From Bugula neritina (taxonomy: Eukaryota > Bryozoa > Gymnolaemata > Cheilostomatida > Bugulidae), in contig OZ037773.1 of the NCBI GenBank assembly GCA_964035545.1, positions 9,463,751 to 9,527,750 on the forward strand: 64,000 bases of DNA. The letters run 5' to 3'. Below are positions 17,529-32,600 of this stretch, one piece after another. Under the pieces are notes generated by a model. That model saw only the letters and a program-made list of their open reading frames with translations. It was not told the origin of the DNA and searched no databases. Position 1 is the stretch's first letter. Each line of letters starts with the position of its first letter. The position numbers were made by a program, and so were the translations under genes.

Positions 17529-20500
17529 GTAAGCCACCCTCAAAATATGTATTACATTTGAGTACTCAGCAGGCAAATAATGTTTTATAATAATGCATGC
17601 ATTTTCATTAATTAATTGAATAGAAATTTAAGAATGATATTGAATAGAAGAGCCTATCTTACCTTTTCAATTTTCAATTCAATTATTCAATCATTTATCA
17701 ATAAGTAATTCCATCATAAATTGAATAAATTAAATTAGTTTAGGCGTTAATTTTAGTAAAAACCTTACCAGCAATAATTTTGAATTATAATTCTATAATA
17801 ATATATAAAAAAGGAAAATAATTTCATACAAAATGCAATATTGATTAAAAGTAATTTAAAAATTATAAAAGCGGTTGCATAAGAATATATTATGAAGTAT
17901 TTCAATGCGTATATTGAGTGCTCAAATACTATAAAGTTCAACTATAGCTAAGTCAAGCAAATAAATAACCAAACTCAATAGGTCATACAGTTTAAGGAAG
18001 TTCCCTGGATGCATGTAATCGAGTGAAAATAAGTCAGCAATACTATTATGAAATAATTACTCTCTGATACACTAACTATACCACTGCAGTTATAAATTTG
18101 TTGTTTATAAATTTACAAAAACAGCATAAACAATAAGCTATATAGCACTAAATTATAATTATAACTTTCTTAAATTTGTTCAAAAAATTGAATATAATAT
18201 AGCATATAATAGAAATAGATAATAAGGATGCATGCATATTATATGGAGTTTTCCCCCTCACATTACCGTTGTGCTCATGAGTCAGTGATTTCTCAGTGAT
18301 GCTGCAGGCTTTCTTTGCAGCTGCTGACAAAAACAGATAGGCTACAATCAACCAAGCAAATATTTAAGTTTTTAGGTTCAACATGCAACTAAAAAATCAT
18401 TAATGTCATATATTAGTTTCCAATGTTATATATTATATTAGCAATGTAATGTATATTAGTAATAATATGTTATTATAACTATTATAATGGTTACCCTATA
18501 AACTGCCAATAAATAACAACATGTAGTAACACAATGACATCATTAAATAAACCATAATTATTATGCTATTGCATATTTAAAATAGTTTAGAAATTAATCA
18601 TTTAAGTCATTATACATTATTATATATTATTATACATTTATACATTATTATACATTCATAAAGTAAAGCGAATGGCTTGGTTTTAGTCATTTTTTGTTAT
18701 ACAAAAAATAATTGCAGTTTCTTTAATTTAGGGCCTAAAACCCACAATCTGATTTATATTATAAATTGTCTAGCAAATGAGTTGCTAGTTGTAATTAAAG
18801 CACTGGTGGCAGTGGGTTTTGATAAATTAATTTAATTCTTTATGTTGATTAGGTTTGCCCTTTATACTGTTAATTCAACAGCTGTTAGCACAATTAGTCA
18901 AAGTATGTTAATTCAGCAGCACTATAGTTATTTATAGAAAGCACCAGCTAGTCCAATAGTATAGCTTTGCAGTCAAAAAACAAATAGACTATAATGTATT
19001 TTTCACTTGCAATAATGGAATATGATGCTATTTAAATTTTTTAAATTTTCTTACTTACCTGAACAATTATATTCCTTTGATCAATTTACATGAGCATTGG
19101 ATAATAAAATGCAGGCATAATTACTGCAGCATTCATAAACATTGTCTGTAAATAGTAACTAATGCACAGTTTGGCTTACTATTTGCACTCCACAATCAAT
19201 ACACAGTTCAAACTTGTGTTTAGTTGTCCACATGGGACAATAAAATACGGCCTATCAATGACAACAAACATACGCTCTAATGCAGCATAGCTGTCTTCTA
19301 TGCTGCCTGTTAATTGCTGCTCTGTGCTTTCTACCTGAGGCATCACCTGTTGGTTTTGTCTATAGACTTTTCTGATGTTTTCATCACTAAAGCAACAGCA
19401 GCAGCAGCCGAACAATGAGGGTAGCCTGTAATACTGGTTTAGTATTTACAGCTGCAAGTTGATATTTTATTATTCCTGTTTACAACTTTGGATAAATTTA
19501 TTTAATGGCCCAGACTAGAGTTCCATTTAAAGCAAGAGAATAATAACTTTAAAGGTAAGTGTTACTCTTTATAGTTATTATATAGTCACTGCAACATATT
19601 AGTGGAAAACATGAATAAGTTGCTGGAAAATGAAAATATTGAAACTCAAGCACAGCCTTTAAGTTGCTGTGGTATCTGTAGCAGTTTCACATGTATATGG
19701 TGTACTCTGCAGATGATAAGGCTAAAATAAACCGTAGCTTAATTGTTAGCTGACATAGACTTGAAAGAAATTTAAATATTTTGGTTGCTTTCTAAAGCAT
19801 TTTACATCAAAAGACTGATTATGCTGGTATCATTTAAAAATGTTATAATGTTTTTATTGAACTCCGTTATGGTGCGTAGTTTAGCAGCTAGATCTATATA
19901 TCACACATAGCAACACTTATAATTTATCTGCTACTTGAAAATAGTTGTAGCCTTGTACCAGCATGGAGATTGTCATTCAATGGGTGGATAGGAAATACCA
20001 CAATAAAGAGATACACTGTTCCTGCGAATCTCTGCTAACTACTCATGCATAAAAAAACTATAAATTGATTCATAATTCATGTCAAAAAAGCCATAAATCA
20101 TGATTTCAGCTGTTAGTTTAGAATCAAACACTTGACCTTAGATTCTAGGGGTGTCCATGTACGCCTACCAAACAATTCTGCAACTTCACTGCATAATCAG
20201 TGAAGCAGAATTTTTATAGCATTACTCAATCTTTCTCCCACAAGTGAAAATACCAAAAGCTAGTAGCCAAATTATACATAGTGATAGTAACATGTGTAGT
20301 GGAGGATAGCTGTTCCACTAACTCAGCTTACATAAATGTGAATAACAGGAAACAACAATTGTATTATTTTTATTATTAGTAGTATACTTGCTGTAAGTAG
20401 GATAGGGTTAGTACTGGATAACTAGCTAATTACTCAATCTGATAACACACTCACTCAGCTCTCTGATCAGATAAACTCAGTCTGATTACCAAGAAAGGAC

Positions 20501-20570
20501 TCCATTTAGATTGTGCTGCCTGAACACAAAGGATTAATGCTAGAAGTTATACACAATGGATTAATTCTGT
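17529..20570. other. Largely non-coding AT-rich stretch with weak minus-strand exon candidates
   Basis: Two minus-strand open blocks could be exons of a small gene. One is 19415-19179, reading FGCCCCCFSDENIRKVYRQN then ending SLNCVLIVECK and a stop. The other is 18345-18265, reading AYLFLSAAAKKACSITEKSL. The first lacks an ATG, and its Cys run comes from a GCT/GCA triplet run. Nothing else in this 3-kb stretch is supported. Confidence 0.25.
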
Positions 20571-20633
20571 GAGGATATTACAGCAAGACTGTTAGGATAT
20601 TACAGTGAGACTGTGAGGATAGTACAGCGAGAC
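20571..20633. repeat. Three 22-bp tandem repeats just before the proposed start codon
   Basis: The unit CTGTGAGGATATTACAGCAAGA occurs three times with two or three changes, and the last copy ends directly before the ATG at 20634. Each copy carries a 'tacag' that could act as a splice acceptor, so the exon's 5' border is ambiguous. Confidence 0.8.
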
Positions 20634-23600
20634 ATGGGGGTCGATGGGACTAAGAAGTTGAGGCGTAGACTGTCAATGCTGTCTTCTGTTTTAGCGGGAA
20701 TGAGTCCACCTTTGCCCGCACTGAGCGTGCTCAGAAGGGACGTGCAGGCTGCCCAGCATTGGCTGGATCAGACTCTGAAAGCCATCAGAGAGCTACAGAC
20801 TCAACTTTCTGGTCGACCACCAGATGAAAACCGTCCAGAGTCAAGATCAGCCAGTGAGAGGAGAATAAAGAATACAACAAAGGTCAAGGTAAAATACTAA
20901 TATTATGTATAATCTAAAAACAATAAATATTATCAGTCTGCTGCACAATACATGGTTATTATTATAGAAATGAGTGCTGTAGTCACTAGGATGTACTTTT
21001 AGCAGTGGAGAAATTTGAATAACCTGAGTTCCTTAAACTTCTTAACAAATTTTGTTATGGGTTCAAAATCTTGTTAGAGCATAACTTATTGTTACATTTC
21101 TAATTTAGACTACAGGCGTTAATTTTTCCATTGCTGCGCCTGAAATTGAAAAAGACTGTGTTATAGATGAGAAATCTAGCAAAATATATAATAATTTATC
21201 ATTGCATATAGGCTATCAAAATGTCACAGTTACTGCTACTAAATGTGATTGTTTCAGTTGTGTAAGTGTGGACATTCATTAACAACTAAAATAATCAATA
21301 ATAATCACCTCAACTGTTCAATATTGAACATTGTGAATTGTTTGTTTGCCTAGAATTTGTATAAAAGGCTATCATGTTTTAATTTAATACTTTGGTTAAA
21401 ATACTTGTACTAATTTGAGCCAAATCTAATTAAAAAACTCAAACATAAACAAACACAGCGACGTCTTGCTTAAGACTTATATAGACTTAGAGTAAATTGT
21501 TCATCTGGTTTGGACGAAACAGCTGCAATCTGATATCAGTCGACTGGATAACTGATCATAGTGACTTGTAGCATAACATTCTGGTTTACTGCATCGCTTG
21601 AGCTGATTACTTATACTGAAATATTATGTCTCCTAGCAGTTTAGGTGGAATGTGTTGGTTTTGGAACTGACAAATGCATGTCAGATACTAGGAACATTGT
21701 GAAATATCCAAACCTGCAGACATAGCTCTAACTGAAGCAAGTACCGAAATGTTGGTTATAATAATATGTGGGTGCATGCCCTATACGTCCCAATACTTGT
21801 CTGTTCCGAAATAGCCTTATTTAGACTTTCATCAAATCTGCCTTAGAATGTGCATTGCAAAAGGTAGTGTAGAAATTTTGAATTTGAAATTTGATTGCCA
21901 TTCATCTCCCCTTTTTGCTATACACATGGTATATAATATATTACTTTAAGTTGTATAAGAATTTCAAGAATGCATATTACTTTATTATGCCATGTTGCCT
22001 TTAGATTAGAATTTGAGGAAATACTTATTTTATTTTCTATAGGTTACTGCTAGTATATCCTAAATATTATTACTATCAGTAGGAATTTTCCTTGCACTAG
22101 CAACATTACGCAATAGCAGCTAGTATAACATGCCCACATATAGGAAATGTAAGCATGCATAGTTCAGGTGATGTTATGTAACTGTTATATGCACTTGAAA
22201 AGGAATGTGTTTTATCAGCTGGTACATAGAACTTACACAGATATAGTAGTAGTTTCATTCTGCTTGCCTGCAGTTAGCATAGTATATATTCTGGTCATAA
22301 CTTATCAGATAGTAGTATTTGTGATATACTTCATTTATGAAGTGCAAATAAAATGTATTCATTTATCAGCTGTTATCTTCCTCTCTTTCTCTAATTTGTT
22401 GATTCGACAATATCTATATTATAGTTATGGTATAACTAGATCCCATCTGGCAATTCTTTTCATCATAATAATTATATTAACTTTAAATGATATTAGTCAA
22501 AATTTATATAAAAACTTTATCTATGTACTGAAATGCAGTAAAGTATGAGACTGGCTTAGATGCACCATGAATTGATAGTAGTATGTGGCACAATAAGTAA
22601 CTTATAGCAAATAAAGTATCTACTCAAACATGCAGCTTCCTACAATAATTCAATAGGAGTTTTCTTCTTTTTAACTTTAACAAAGTATGTAACTTTTACC
22701 TTTTAGGATTAATATGATTATTGTACTGCATTCACTAGCTTTTTTTACAAATCTGAGAGTTGATTAGCTTGGTTGTAGCTAATATTCATGAATTTGCAAA
22801 GATGTTCACAAAATTATTGTCTAAATAATACTTTAACCGTTTTTAGTAGAACTGCCTTATATGTAATGTTCCCCTCCTACTAATTGCATATTCCTTAAGA
22901 AATGCCTCAGTCTAGAATGATTAATCACAAGAAACAAATTTCAAAAATATGATAACATACAAGTATGACCAAAGACGTGTGATCAACTACGAACTACAGG
23001 CAACCCATATATGCCTTTACCAATTGCTAAGTTAGAGTTTTAGCTAGAAGTGTCTTAACATGCGACAATAGTATTGACTGTCTGTAACTTAGTAATATCT
23101 AATATTTTTATTTATGTCAAAAATGTTAGTTGCTTGGGACAAGTATTTGAAAATAAAACTCATATTATGTTATATTTTTGTAGGATTTCTTCCATACATA
23201 TATATGCAATTGTGATAAGAAAGTAATGCATTATACAATTAATTGTTTGTACCACACAAGTTATCATTTGGGAGTTGTTTCACCCAAACGATCTATCATA
23301 TCACTATCATTATTTTGCAATGATGTATTACTGGTAAGAGAGTCTATCGCTCATTGGACAAATGGAAATAACGCGAAATCTTCATTTGAATCTGCAACAC
23401 TAAGGTCATGCCTAGCAAAGGTCGAGCAGTAGTAATGAGCGATAACCATTTACTGTAAACTATAAGTTGTAATATTTTTAAGCTCTTTCTATCGCGTTGG
23501 ATATTATTTTTAATGGTGAAACTATATTAAAACACCTTTCAATCTCTCTGACATTTCTATAGCTATAGCACTAGGTAAGCTAAGATATCAAATAATAATA

Positions 23601-26600
23601 ATAATTATAATAATATAAATATTATTATTAGTAATGGTATCAATAAGAAATCATACTGATACTCACTCACTCAGTCTGAAAGTCAAAGTGAGTTTCAGTG
23701 TGAGTATCAGTATGGCACTCACACTGATAGTAACACTCATGCAGCGACGTTGACAGTGACACGCACATTCACACTGACAGTGAGAGTGACACTCTCACAC
23801 TACAGTGATTCACGCTCCAGCTCTTACTTTCACTTTGACTTTGAGTTAATTACCAACAGCAACACTAACACTACTAACAGTAACTCACTAACTGTAAGAC
23901 TAAGAGTAAGTGTATGACAGTTTGAGTTTCACTTAGCAGTTACTGTTACTACTACTACTTACAGTAACTAATGTTAATAGCTAATAAGGGTAGTTGTAGT
24001 CATACTTATACTTATAGTATTACTATTACTATTAGATTTACTTTTAGTTATCCTAAAAGTAGTGATTCTACGGAATTTTTACTGTTGATGCAGTTACCAA
24101 TTGCTGGATTTAAGTAGTGAAGTATCCGTAATGGTGGTGGTCCAAGCTTAACTTGAAGTTGAGAATATTTCCATAACTTTATTTGTAGTTTAACCTCACA
24201 CTGAACAATGATAGTCATTTGTTAATCATAATAGTTAGCTTGAACATAGTGATTTACATAGGCTTAGAGTTGCTCTTCAAGTTCAAGTTTGCATTAGTCA
24301 GTTATTTGAGGCCTCAAAAATTGTTATTAGCTTCAGATTTAGGCGTAACTATACGATTCTGGGTTTGTCTTAGAGCACGTTGATAAAATATTAATGAATA
24401 TTAAATGCAATGCACGGTGATGGGAATACCCTTTGGTTAAAATCTAACGTGTGAAAATAAACAGATGTGTGCAATGAAAATTATATGAGAATTTGTGCCA
24501 GGATCATTCAGCACTATATGGTATTTGATTTTGTTTATGAGTAAAATCTAGATTTGCCTATTTTCCTTTCTTTTAAATAATTGTGCTTCAATTTGTCACT
24601 TTGTCGTGAAATAATCTGCCTTTTTATTGGCAAGTCTAAAGTTCTGTTAGCTGGGAAATTTGTATTTCTGAATTTAAGCAGTTCAGTAGCACTAGATTTT
24701 CTCTATTATGTCTAGCTGGCTATCACTAGTCTATCACTAGTCTATCACCGCTATAACGTGCTGCTGTGTACTACCAGCTCTACTAGTTGGCCTAGTATAT
24801 GATTGGAAAAGGCTTGTAATTCTGAAGATTTATTATCCTTGAAAATTTGCATTTTTGTTGCCTTGGTTACAAAATTGTTCATAAAACAACTTTCCTAACA
24901 CAAAAAACAACATCGTGTGTTACACTATGTTAGCTTTCGCACAAAGTGCAGTGTCCACTACTTAATGACATTATAAAGATATCAAATTCAGAGTGAAATT
25001 TCTGTAGCAATTTGCATCTTGCATCTACATTGCAGTTCTGTAAAGGGTGAAGTTTCAATAGCAGATAATTTCAGTCAGTGAAGCGTGATTGTGTTGGCAT
25101 TAGTTAGTGACTATGAAATGAGTTGTGAACCTCCCAGTAGCTTGTAATAACAGATTTATTCACAGCATTATACTGCCCAGAAAGTTGTTGTTAGAGGTTT
25201 GGTGAAGCCAGTAACTATTAGAAAGCATTGGAACGGTGTAGTGTGTTTGTATATACAAGGTGGAGTTTGTATATACAGGATGGAATTTGTATGTTTGTTG
25301 ACGTAGGGCTGAGGTGTACATATTACTTATTTCCAACTCCTTTTTAATGACTTTCCTCAATTAGACTAAGTTCTTATTAGAAATTTTATAGCTTCGTTAA
25401 GGGAAACCCTTCCATCCCTTCTAAAACAGTGATTATCCGGTGCTCAAATGCTATAAACGTGGGTTATTGATCAACAAGAGATAGCATAGTAGTTGGCTTT
25501 GATAGAATTTGATGGACTGTGTAATTCGATACAAAAACCAATCCTGTTTTAGTAAATCGCTGAAATAGTTAGAATAAATCTCAGTGCAGAGTATGGAGTA
25601 TTAGTACTACTATTTCAACACATTCAGTTAGAATCTTGCTACAATACAGCTCTTAATTAATGATAGCCTGTGATATCCTTATTTTAAGAGTTGCAAGCCA
25701 TCCCCACACTTATTTCTACTAGGTAGTTAGTTCTGTTAGAGTACAGGCTATTCAAATGACTGGTAGTCAGTGAGATAGGTAGTTTGACCTCTGCTGTATT
25801 ACATTTGACCTCTACATATATACAGAAGTATGTCAGCTCATTATTATGTAATTACCTGCACTAACTGCATACATGAGGTACTAGGTTAGCTAGTACCTCA
25901 GGTATGTAGTTACCTGCACTAACTACATACATGAGGTACTAGGCTAGCTAGTAGCACAAGAAACTCTTTGACAATCATATGCACCTTGTCTCTGGTACCC
26001 TACTATTTAATGCGTGACAATGGTGAGGTTGTGGTGTGGCTGTAGGTTATATATGTTTATATTTATACACATCTTGCAGTCTACATTCCAACAGTAGAAT
26101 ATATAGAACATACTTGTTAAGGTGGAGTAACACTTTACTTTGTGAAAAGGAAGATAATATTCATTAGATTATATTGCCAGTGTACCTTGACTAGTGTAGA
26201 GTGAGTTCTTAGTTAGGGTTTGTCTAGTAGTGTATAAGATAAGGGATTAGGGGGGGGGGAGTAGGGTTCATGTTATGTAATATTATCTTACATGTTGAGT
26301 TTAATATCTGGATAGGGGTACAGTGCCCTTTGTTAAATATTTCCTAAGCAGGTGGATTAAAACCCTTTCTAGTTGGTCCAATTTGTAAAGCAATCTTTAC
26401 AGCTGCAGGGACTGCTGCTTTGTTAGGATTATCTTATGTTTTCTGTTCTCTTTGGAAACTTTGAACATGAGAGTTTAGTTTATTTAGGGAGTTGCCATTA
26501 TTCTAAACTTTTATTATGATGTCCCTCTTAACTTATCTTCAGATATCTGTGTTTGAGTTTGCTGATAGGTTTCCAGTCTCCTCCTTATGTTACTGATAGG

Positions 26601-29600
26601 CAATATCTTCATGGTTATCTATTCTGCAACACAAATATTATGCAAAGCTTAGATAAATCATGTGAGGTTCTTTTTGATTAAGTTTTATTTCTGCTGTAAA
26701 CTTCGGATGTCATTGGAGATGAAATTGATTTTGAAAGACTAGTAGTGGAGTTGATAACATTGACTCATTGATGTTAGTCAGTCTATTCCCAGTTGGTAGA
26801 CACGTGGAAGTTATTGCATATATAGGATAATTATCATATCTGTAATGCAGCGTGCTGTAACAAATGTGTTCTGTAATATACTAGGTCAGCTTGTATATGT
26901 GAAAGTGAGGTGTGGTCCTCATTACATTTGCTACTTCATACCAAGCAAATACTTGTCATAAACACATACATTACAATATTAAACTAACCTATCCCGATTT
27001 TATTTTCATTGCTTGCAAAAAGTAAGAATAAAATCTTTGAAAAATCAATTGAGTTGTGGAAAATATTTATTTATTTGTGTAACACAGTAGCATGTTTTCG
27101 GAGTAAATAAATAATTATGTACTATCGAATGTATTGCATAAAAACGTCAACTGAAAAGTATCTTAGTGCAGTCCTTTAGACTACTGCAGTATTTGATTCA
27201 AAGTGATTGGGTTCCACTCTAATGAATCAACAGTTGCCGATTCTTGACCTCTCATGTGACCTTTAACATCTTTTCTATAAGAAATTTGGAGTTGATACTC
27301 TAAGATTGAGAGCTAGGGAAGGGCATGTTGTGTGCCCCTTGTTGTAGTCAGAAACTCTGTCTAATGTAAGTGACATCTAAAGTAAGAGAAGGAGTTGAAA
27401 GTAACTGAATTAAGAGAGAGAGATTAGAGCTCAGTGCCCTCATATATTACTAGTTGGTGTCTTTCAACTCAGTTAATCTCGCTGTGTGTCTCTTTCGGAC
27501 TCTTGTAGTGTTTATTATATGACATTGTTGATGCATGGTGGTCTATAGTTTAGACTTTAGGGTGTTGCAGTATATTGTAGTATAGTGTAGTATAGTGTAG
27601 TGTAGTATAGTGTAGTGTATTGTAGTGTAGTGTAGTGTAGTGTAGTGTAGTATAGTGTAGTGTAGTATAGTGTAGTATATAGTATAGTATGGTACAGTAT
27701 AGTATAGTATAATGCAGTGCCCATTTTGTGTAGTATAGTATACTGTAGTGTCATAAAGCTTGGTGTACATGTAGATGATTAACTAGTCAGGAACTTTAAG
27801 CTGTGGTTATATTTTCGGTATTGCTGCCAGTGTGACCTTTGACCTACTAGATGACTCATTTCAGACAATATCTAAAAGTTAACACCTTGTTTTGAGATTT
27901 GACCATTTGTTGAATCCAGTCACTGCACAAAGTTTGCCATCATAAAGAGAGATATGAGTTTGGGGAGTGTGGAATTCACCCAAACCGGTTTTATATTCTC
28001 AGTAGATCTGAGGCTGCCTCCTGATTGTTTTGCACTGGAAGTGGCAGCTTGTTTTATGCTCAGGTTTTCAGCTTCATACAACCTTTAAATTCTTGTCTAC
28101 ACTTACTTAGGGTTGGGGTTGAATCGTCCCCTACATTTTCCAGCGGAGTTTAGTTGTGGGGCTATTGCTACTTCAAGTATAAGCAAATCCGTCTGATTGT
28201 TTAATTGTCTGCTGCATTAACTACAAATTTAGAAATCAATAAACAAACAAGCTCTGCCTTGAACATACAAACAAGTATTGTTACCATCTTTCTCTCTTGT
28301 ACTCTATTGCAATCATTAAGAGTTTTTATATCACTCTAGCTTGTCCATTGCCTAGCAATATATTATGGCTTCTTTTCATTCAATAATTCATTTAGCATAG
28401 CACATTGCTACGCTAAGTGCCCAGTTGTCACTTTTACTACTACTACTACTACTACTGCTACTAGTGCTGCTACAACTACCACTGCTACTACTGCCACTAC
28501 TACTAGTACTGCTACTACTACTACTGTTACTAGTACTAGGACTGTCACCGCTACAGTTGCAAGGTACCAGGTTTGCTGCTACCTCTATCAAGGATTAAGT
28601 GATTGAGTAATATATCAACTTTAGAATGCGTACTCTAAAATCTCTAGGTTTGGAGTCTCATATGATGTGGATTTGTTATATTTGCAGGAGTTGAGTAAAG
28701 ACTTTCTAAAACGTTCCTTTGAGACTGATCAACTTCTTAGTCATAGTCATGCGTGGTTAGACCAAGACAACTATAGTAATACTACATTTGACCTTGACAT
28801 CGCCAGATTAGAGTACGCCTGGAGTCAAGTTCGGGACGAGCTTTCTAACCTAGCAAGGTTGGTTTGACTTCAATATGGATTAAATCGCATATATTTGTCA
28901 CTCATTCACTCACTCATTCACTCACTCACTCATTCAATCACTCACTCTTTCACTCACTCTTTCACTCACTCATTCACTCACTCATTAGTAACTTAGCTCT
29001 TGGTCTAATAGCCAGTCGACTGCTGGGTTAGTTTGCTTTTATATAGTAGCTTTAGATTGTAACTAGTTAATTAATAATTTACTTGTAATTAATTTTTGAT
29101 ATATGTGTTAGTTTGTCCTACAATTAGCTCACTGAGTGGGTATGTGTGGACATGTGGGGTATAATTAGTCTGTGTGAAGGGCTCACTGAGGGACATCAGG
29201 TGCATAGCAAGTTGCTCTAGTCTGTATTATCTCTACCTAATCTACTCACTGCGTTGTTGTGGTGGTAGTATATTGGCTTACAGCTTCCTCTTTTAGCTAA
29301 GGCTGAGGTGTAGAATTTTATATCAGATTATTTATGTTTATTTATGGTTTGACTTTTGTGTTTAAAGAGTATCTAAATAGTTATCAACAGGTGTACTTCT
29401 ACTATTCAGAGCATTTAGGACTGAATGTGCAGCCCTTTCTGCATTATATACCAGCTGAGTTAAAGGAGATGTACAATTTGCTTCTATACAATACAATACT
29501 ATGTGTAGACATTTCAAACCAGTTTTTTTATATCTAATTTTTATACCGACTGCTGGAAGTTTATCTGAATAGTTGAGGTGATTTTGCAGAGAATACAGCC

Positions 29601-32600
29601 TTGAAGAGGTTGAAGCTGACTTAACCAGGGATCTATCAGCCCAAGGCGGGGACGGTTTCTCTCCCTCCCCCAACTCATCCTACATTCCACGCAGTCAACT
29701 GCTAAGTCGCAGACGTACAGACCCAGACGGCGAGCAAGGTCACCAGCCCAAACAGAAACGTAGATTCGTGCCTCACCTCTCCTGGCAGTATCGAGCTGTC
29801 ATCAAAAGTAACGTGAGTGCTGATTGGCTTACTCCTGCATCAAACAGCTCGCTGACATTTGTTACTAGATTTGAGAAACTGAATTAGTTGAAGTTTTAAG
29901 AAAAGTTGAGTATAAACTCTAAAAAATATCTGAGAAAATCCTCAGCTGTTGAACTTTCTGATGATTTGCAACATTTATTATTTAAATACTTGTGCAATTT
30001 CTTTGTTGAAAATTTAAGAAAATTTTTTCACTGTTCAACATCTACATAGACAGCTGCTGTAGTATTTATACGGATTTCTAAACAAAATGTGTAAAAGACA
30101 ACTCTTAATAGCTCTAAAAGTAGCTCAATCTGTGGGTTGTGTGTTTCACTAGTTTTTTTAGCAATAAACTTGCAGTTTTTAATTATAATTGAACTAGTGA
30201 AAATTTTATTATAATTTTATTTAAAAATAATATTTGAAGTGCAGTAATGAAGAAATTGAGCAAAAGCCTAGATACAAATATAACAAAAGAAAATGTATGC
30301 GGAAAAATTTCAGCTCCCCAAACAGAGTTTGGAAGAAGAATTAAAGAACTTATATTATTGAACTCTCTCCCTTGCCTCACATAAATGTAGTTTTTATAAA
30401 TTATATTTGCTGTCATTCTAGTAGATTTAGTGACTATTTTGTAGGTTAAATTCAAAGACAGAACACCTCGAGGTTCAATATTGGAAAGTGAGGCTAGCGA
30501 GTCGGGCTCCGTCTACAGCGACCCTCTATTTTCTGCTAGAAGGCGACGTGACTCTCAGTCTAGCTCCTCGCTCTCTCTGCCCACAGTCATCGGAGTCAGT
30601 TGTGTCGGAGTCGGCAGTGCGGGTGGCTCCTATACGTCCCTACCTAGCCCTGCCTCTGATGCTGGTAGGTCTCAGGCTATCACAGCCACACATATTTCAC
30701 CTTTTTCATCTGCCTACTGTAAACTGACTTCTAGTTATATATAGAAGATGCTTGCATTTTTCACAATAATTCTAAATATTTTTAGTTGAATATTATTCAT
30801 TTTATTATGTATTGTATTACATTATATATGATACATCATGTTGTGTATTATTGCATATATTATATACTAAAGTATGATTATAATATCTTATATAGAATGT
30901 ATATTATGTTACTGTATATATTACATATTGTATTCTCCCACTGAACTGTTACATTCAGCAGAAAGGCTCCCAACACTCCGTCCCGGGTACAAAGATAACC
31001 CGAGTTCAGACTCTCTAGTTAGCAGAGATCTCAACAGTAACACTGTCAGGGTCAAACAGAAGGTCAAGGCCACTAGGAGTCACCGACGCCCTCGTCACCG
31101 CGAACCCAGCAATCAACTCTCTCTAGTCAAGTCAGTTGTCACTTAGTATATGTAACTAGTGCTTTTATCATGTGATCAATATAGATAGAATATATAAATA
31201 TTGTTTCTATGGGGAGCTCATATGGGATATAAATCTTCATGAGAAAAAAGCTGACAACTCCCAATAACCTTTGTGGAAAATCCACATTTTCAGTTTTGAA
31301 TGTAATTTGTATTGAAAGAAATGTTTTTAAATAATTTTCTTTCACAAGTCACTTAGTTGAGTGAGACATTCTAACTAAGAGTTGATATTCTGAACTTGTA
31401 GATACGGCAGCGACAGCAGCTCTGATACTAAAGTGATATACGTAGACTTGTCTTCCCCTGCCTTGACCTCTAGACCTGGTGATACACTGACCTCTAGACC
31501 TGGTGATACACTGATCTCTAGTAATACTCATGTAGGTGATGCTGTAGAGGTACATGGGATGGAGGACTACACAAAATGTAAGATACTACGTTCTGTTCAT
31601 GCAATGAGAATAATCTAAGTAACTCAGTCTGTTCTCTGTAGGGTTGACCTAGTAGTGTAGCGGATAGGGGTTAGTGTAGTGGATAGGGGTTAGTGTAGTG
31701 GGTAGGGGTTAGTGTAGTGGATAGGGGTTAGTGTAGTAAATAGGGGTTAGTGTAGTGGACAGGGGTTAGTGTAGTGGACAGGGGTTAGTGTAGTGGATAG
31801 GGGTTAGTGTAGTGGACAGGGGTTAGTGTAGTGGGTGGGGGTTAGTGTAGTGGATAGGGGTTAGTGTAGTGGACAGGGGTTAGTGTAGTGGATAGGGGTT
31901 AGTGTAGTGGATAGGGGTTAGTGTAGTAAATAGGGGTTAGTGTAGTGGACAGGGGTTAGTGTAGTGGACAGGGGTTAGTGTAGTGGATAGGGGTTAGTGT
32001 AGTGGACAGGGGTTAGTGTAGTGGGTGGGGGTTAGTGTAGTGGATAGGGGTTAGTGTAGTGGATAGGGGTTAGTGTAGTGGGTAGGGGTTAGTGTAGTGG
32101 GTAGGGGTTAGTGTAGTGGACAGGGGTTAGTGTAGTGGATAGGGGTTAGTGTAGTGGGTGGGGGTTAGTGTAGTGGGTGGGGGTTAGTGTAGTGGATAGG
32201 GGTTAGTGTAGTGGATAGGGGTTAGTGTAGTAAATAGGGGTTAGTGTAGTGGACAGGGGTTAGTGTAGCGGATAGGGGTTAGTGTAGTGGATAGGGGTTA
32301 GCGTAGTGGATAGGGGTTAGTGTAGCGGGTAGGGGTTAGTGTAGTGGATAGGGGTTAGTGTAGTAAATAGGGGTTAGTGTAGTGGACAGGGGTTAGTGTA
32401 GTGGACAGGGGTTAGTGTAGTGGATAGGGGTTAGTGTAGTGGACAGGGGTTAGTGTAGTGGATAGGGGTTAGCGTAGTGGATAGGGGTTAGTGTAGTGGA
32501 TAGGGGTTAGTGTAGTGGATAGGGGTTAGTGTAGTAAATAGGGGTTAGTGTAGTGGACAGGGGTTAGTGTAGTGGACAGGGGTTAGTGTAGTGGATAGGG

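Larger units (their letters stand above)
20889..28687. other. Intron 1 of the scaffold gene (7.8 kb), no supported exon
   Basis: AT-rich. Contains the short TIR element at about 21.0 kb, a direct duplication at 25853-25955, a (TAGTG)n array at 27569-27745 and a (CTA)n run at 28430-28560. The longest open frame (22168-22548) is hydrophobic and AT-driven with no coding signature. Several 'ag'-flanked short frames were looked at without conviction. Confidence 0.5.
20634..29812 (+). other. Scaffold gene: N-terminal helical exons 1-3
   Basis: Exon 1 encodes a basic start (KKLRRRLSMLSSVLAG) and an amphipathic helix with VLRRDVQAAQHWLDQTLKAI, where the central Trp fits a spectrin-repeat helix. Exon 2 continues in phase 0 with ELSKDFLKRSFETDQLLSHS and LEYAWSQVRDELSNLAR, again heptad-like. 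Exon 3 begins EYSLEEVEADLTRDL and ends in a basic segment (KQKRRFVPHLSWQYRAVIKS). Together they could form one to two spectrin-like repeats. The 7.8-kb intron 1 is unusually long for this gene. Confidence 0.55.

Noticed and set aside
22168-22548. 126-aa hydrophobic ORF in the first scaffold intron
   Set aside because: Ile/Tyr/Leu-rich composition follows the AT content; no recognisable family, splice support or codon bias.
27543-27770. Tyr/Thr-rich minus-strand ORFs
   Set aside because: Product of the TAGTG pentanucleotide array.
28388-28591. Poly-Ser ORF on the minus strand
   Set aside because: Product of a (CTA)n trinucleotide repeat.
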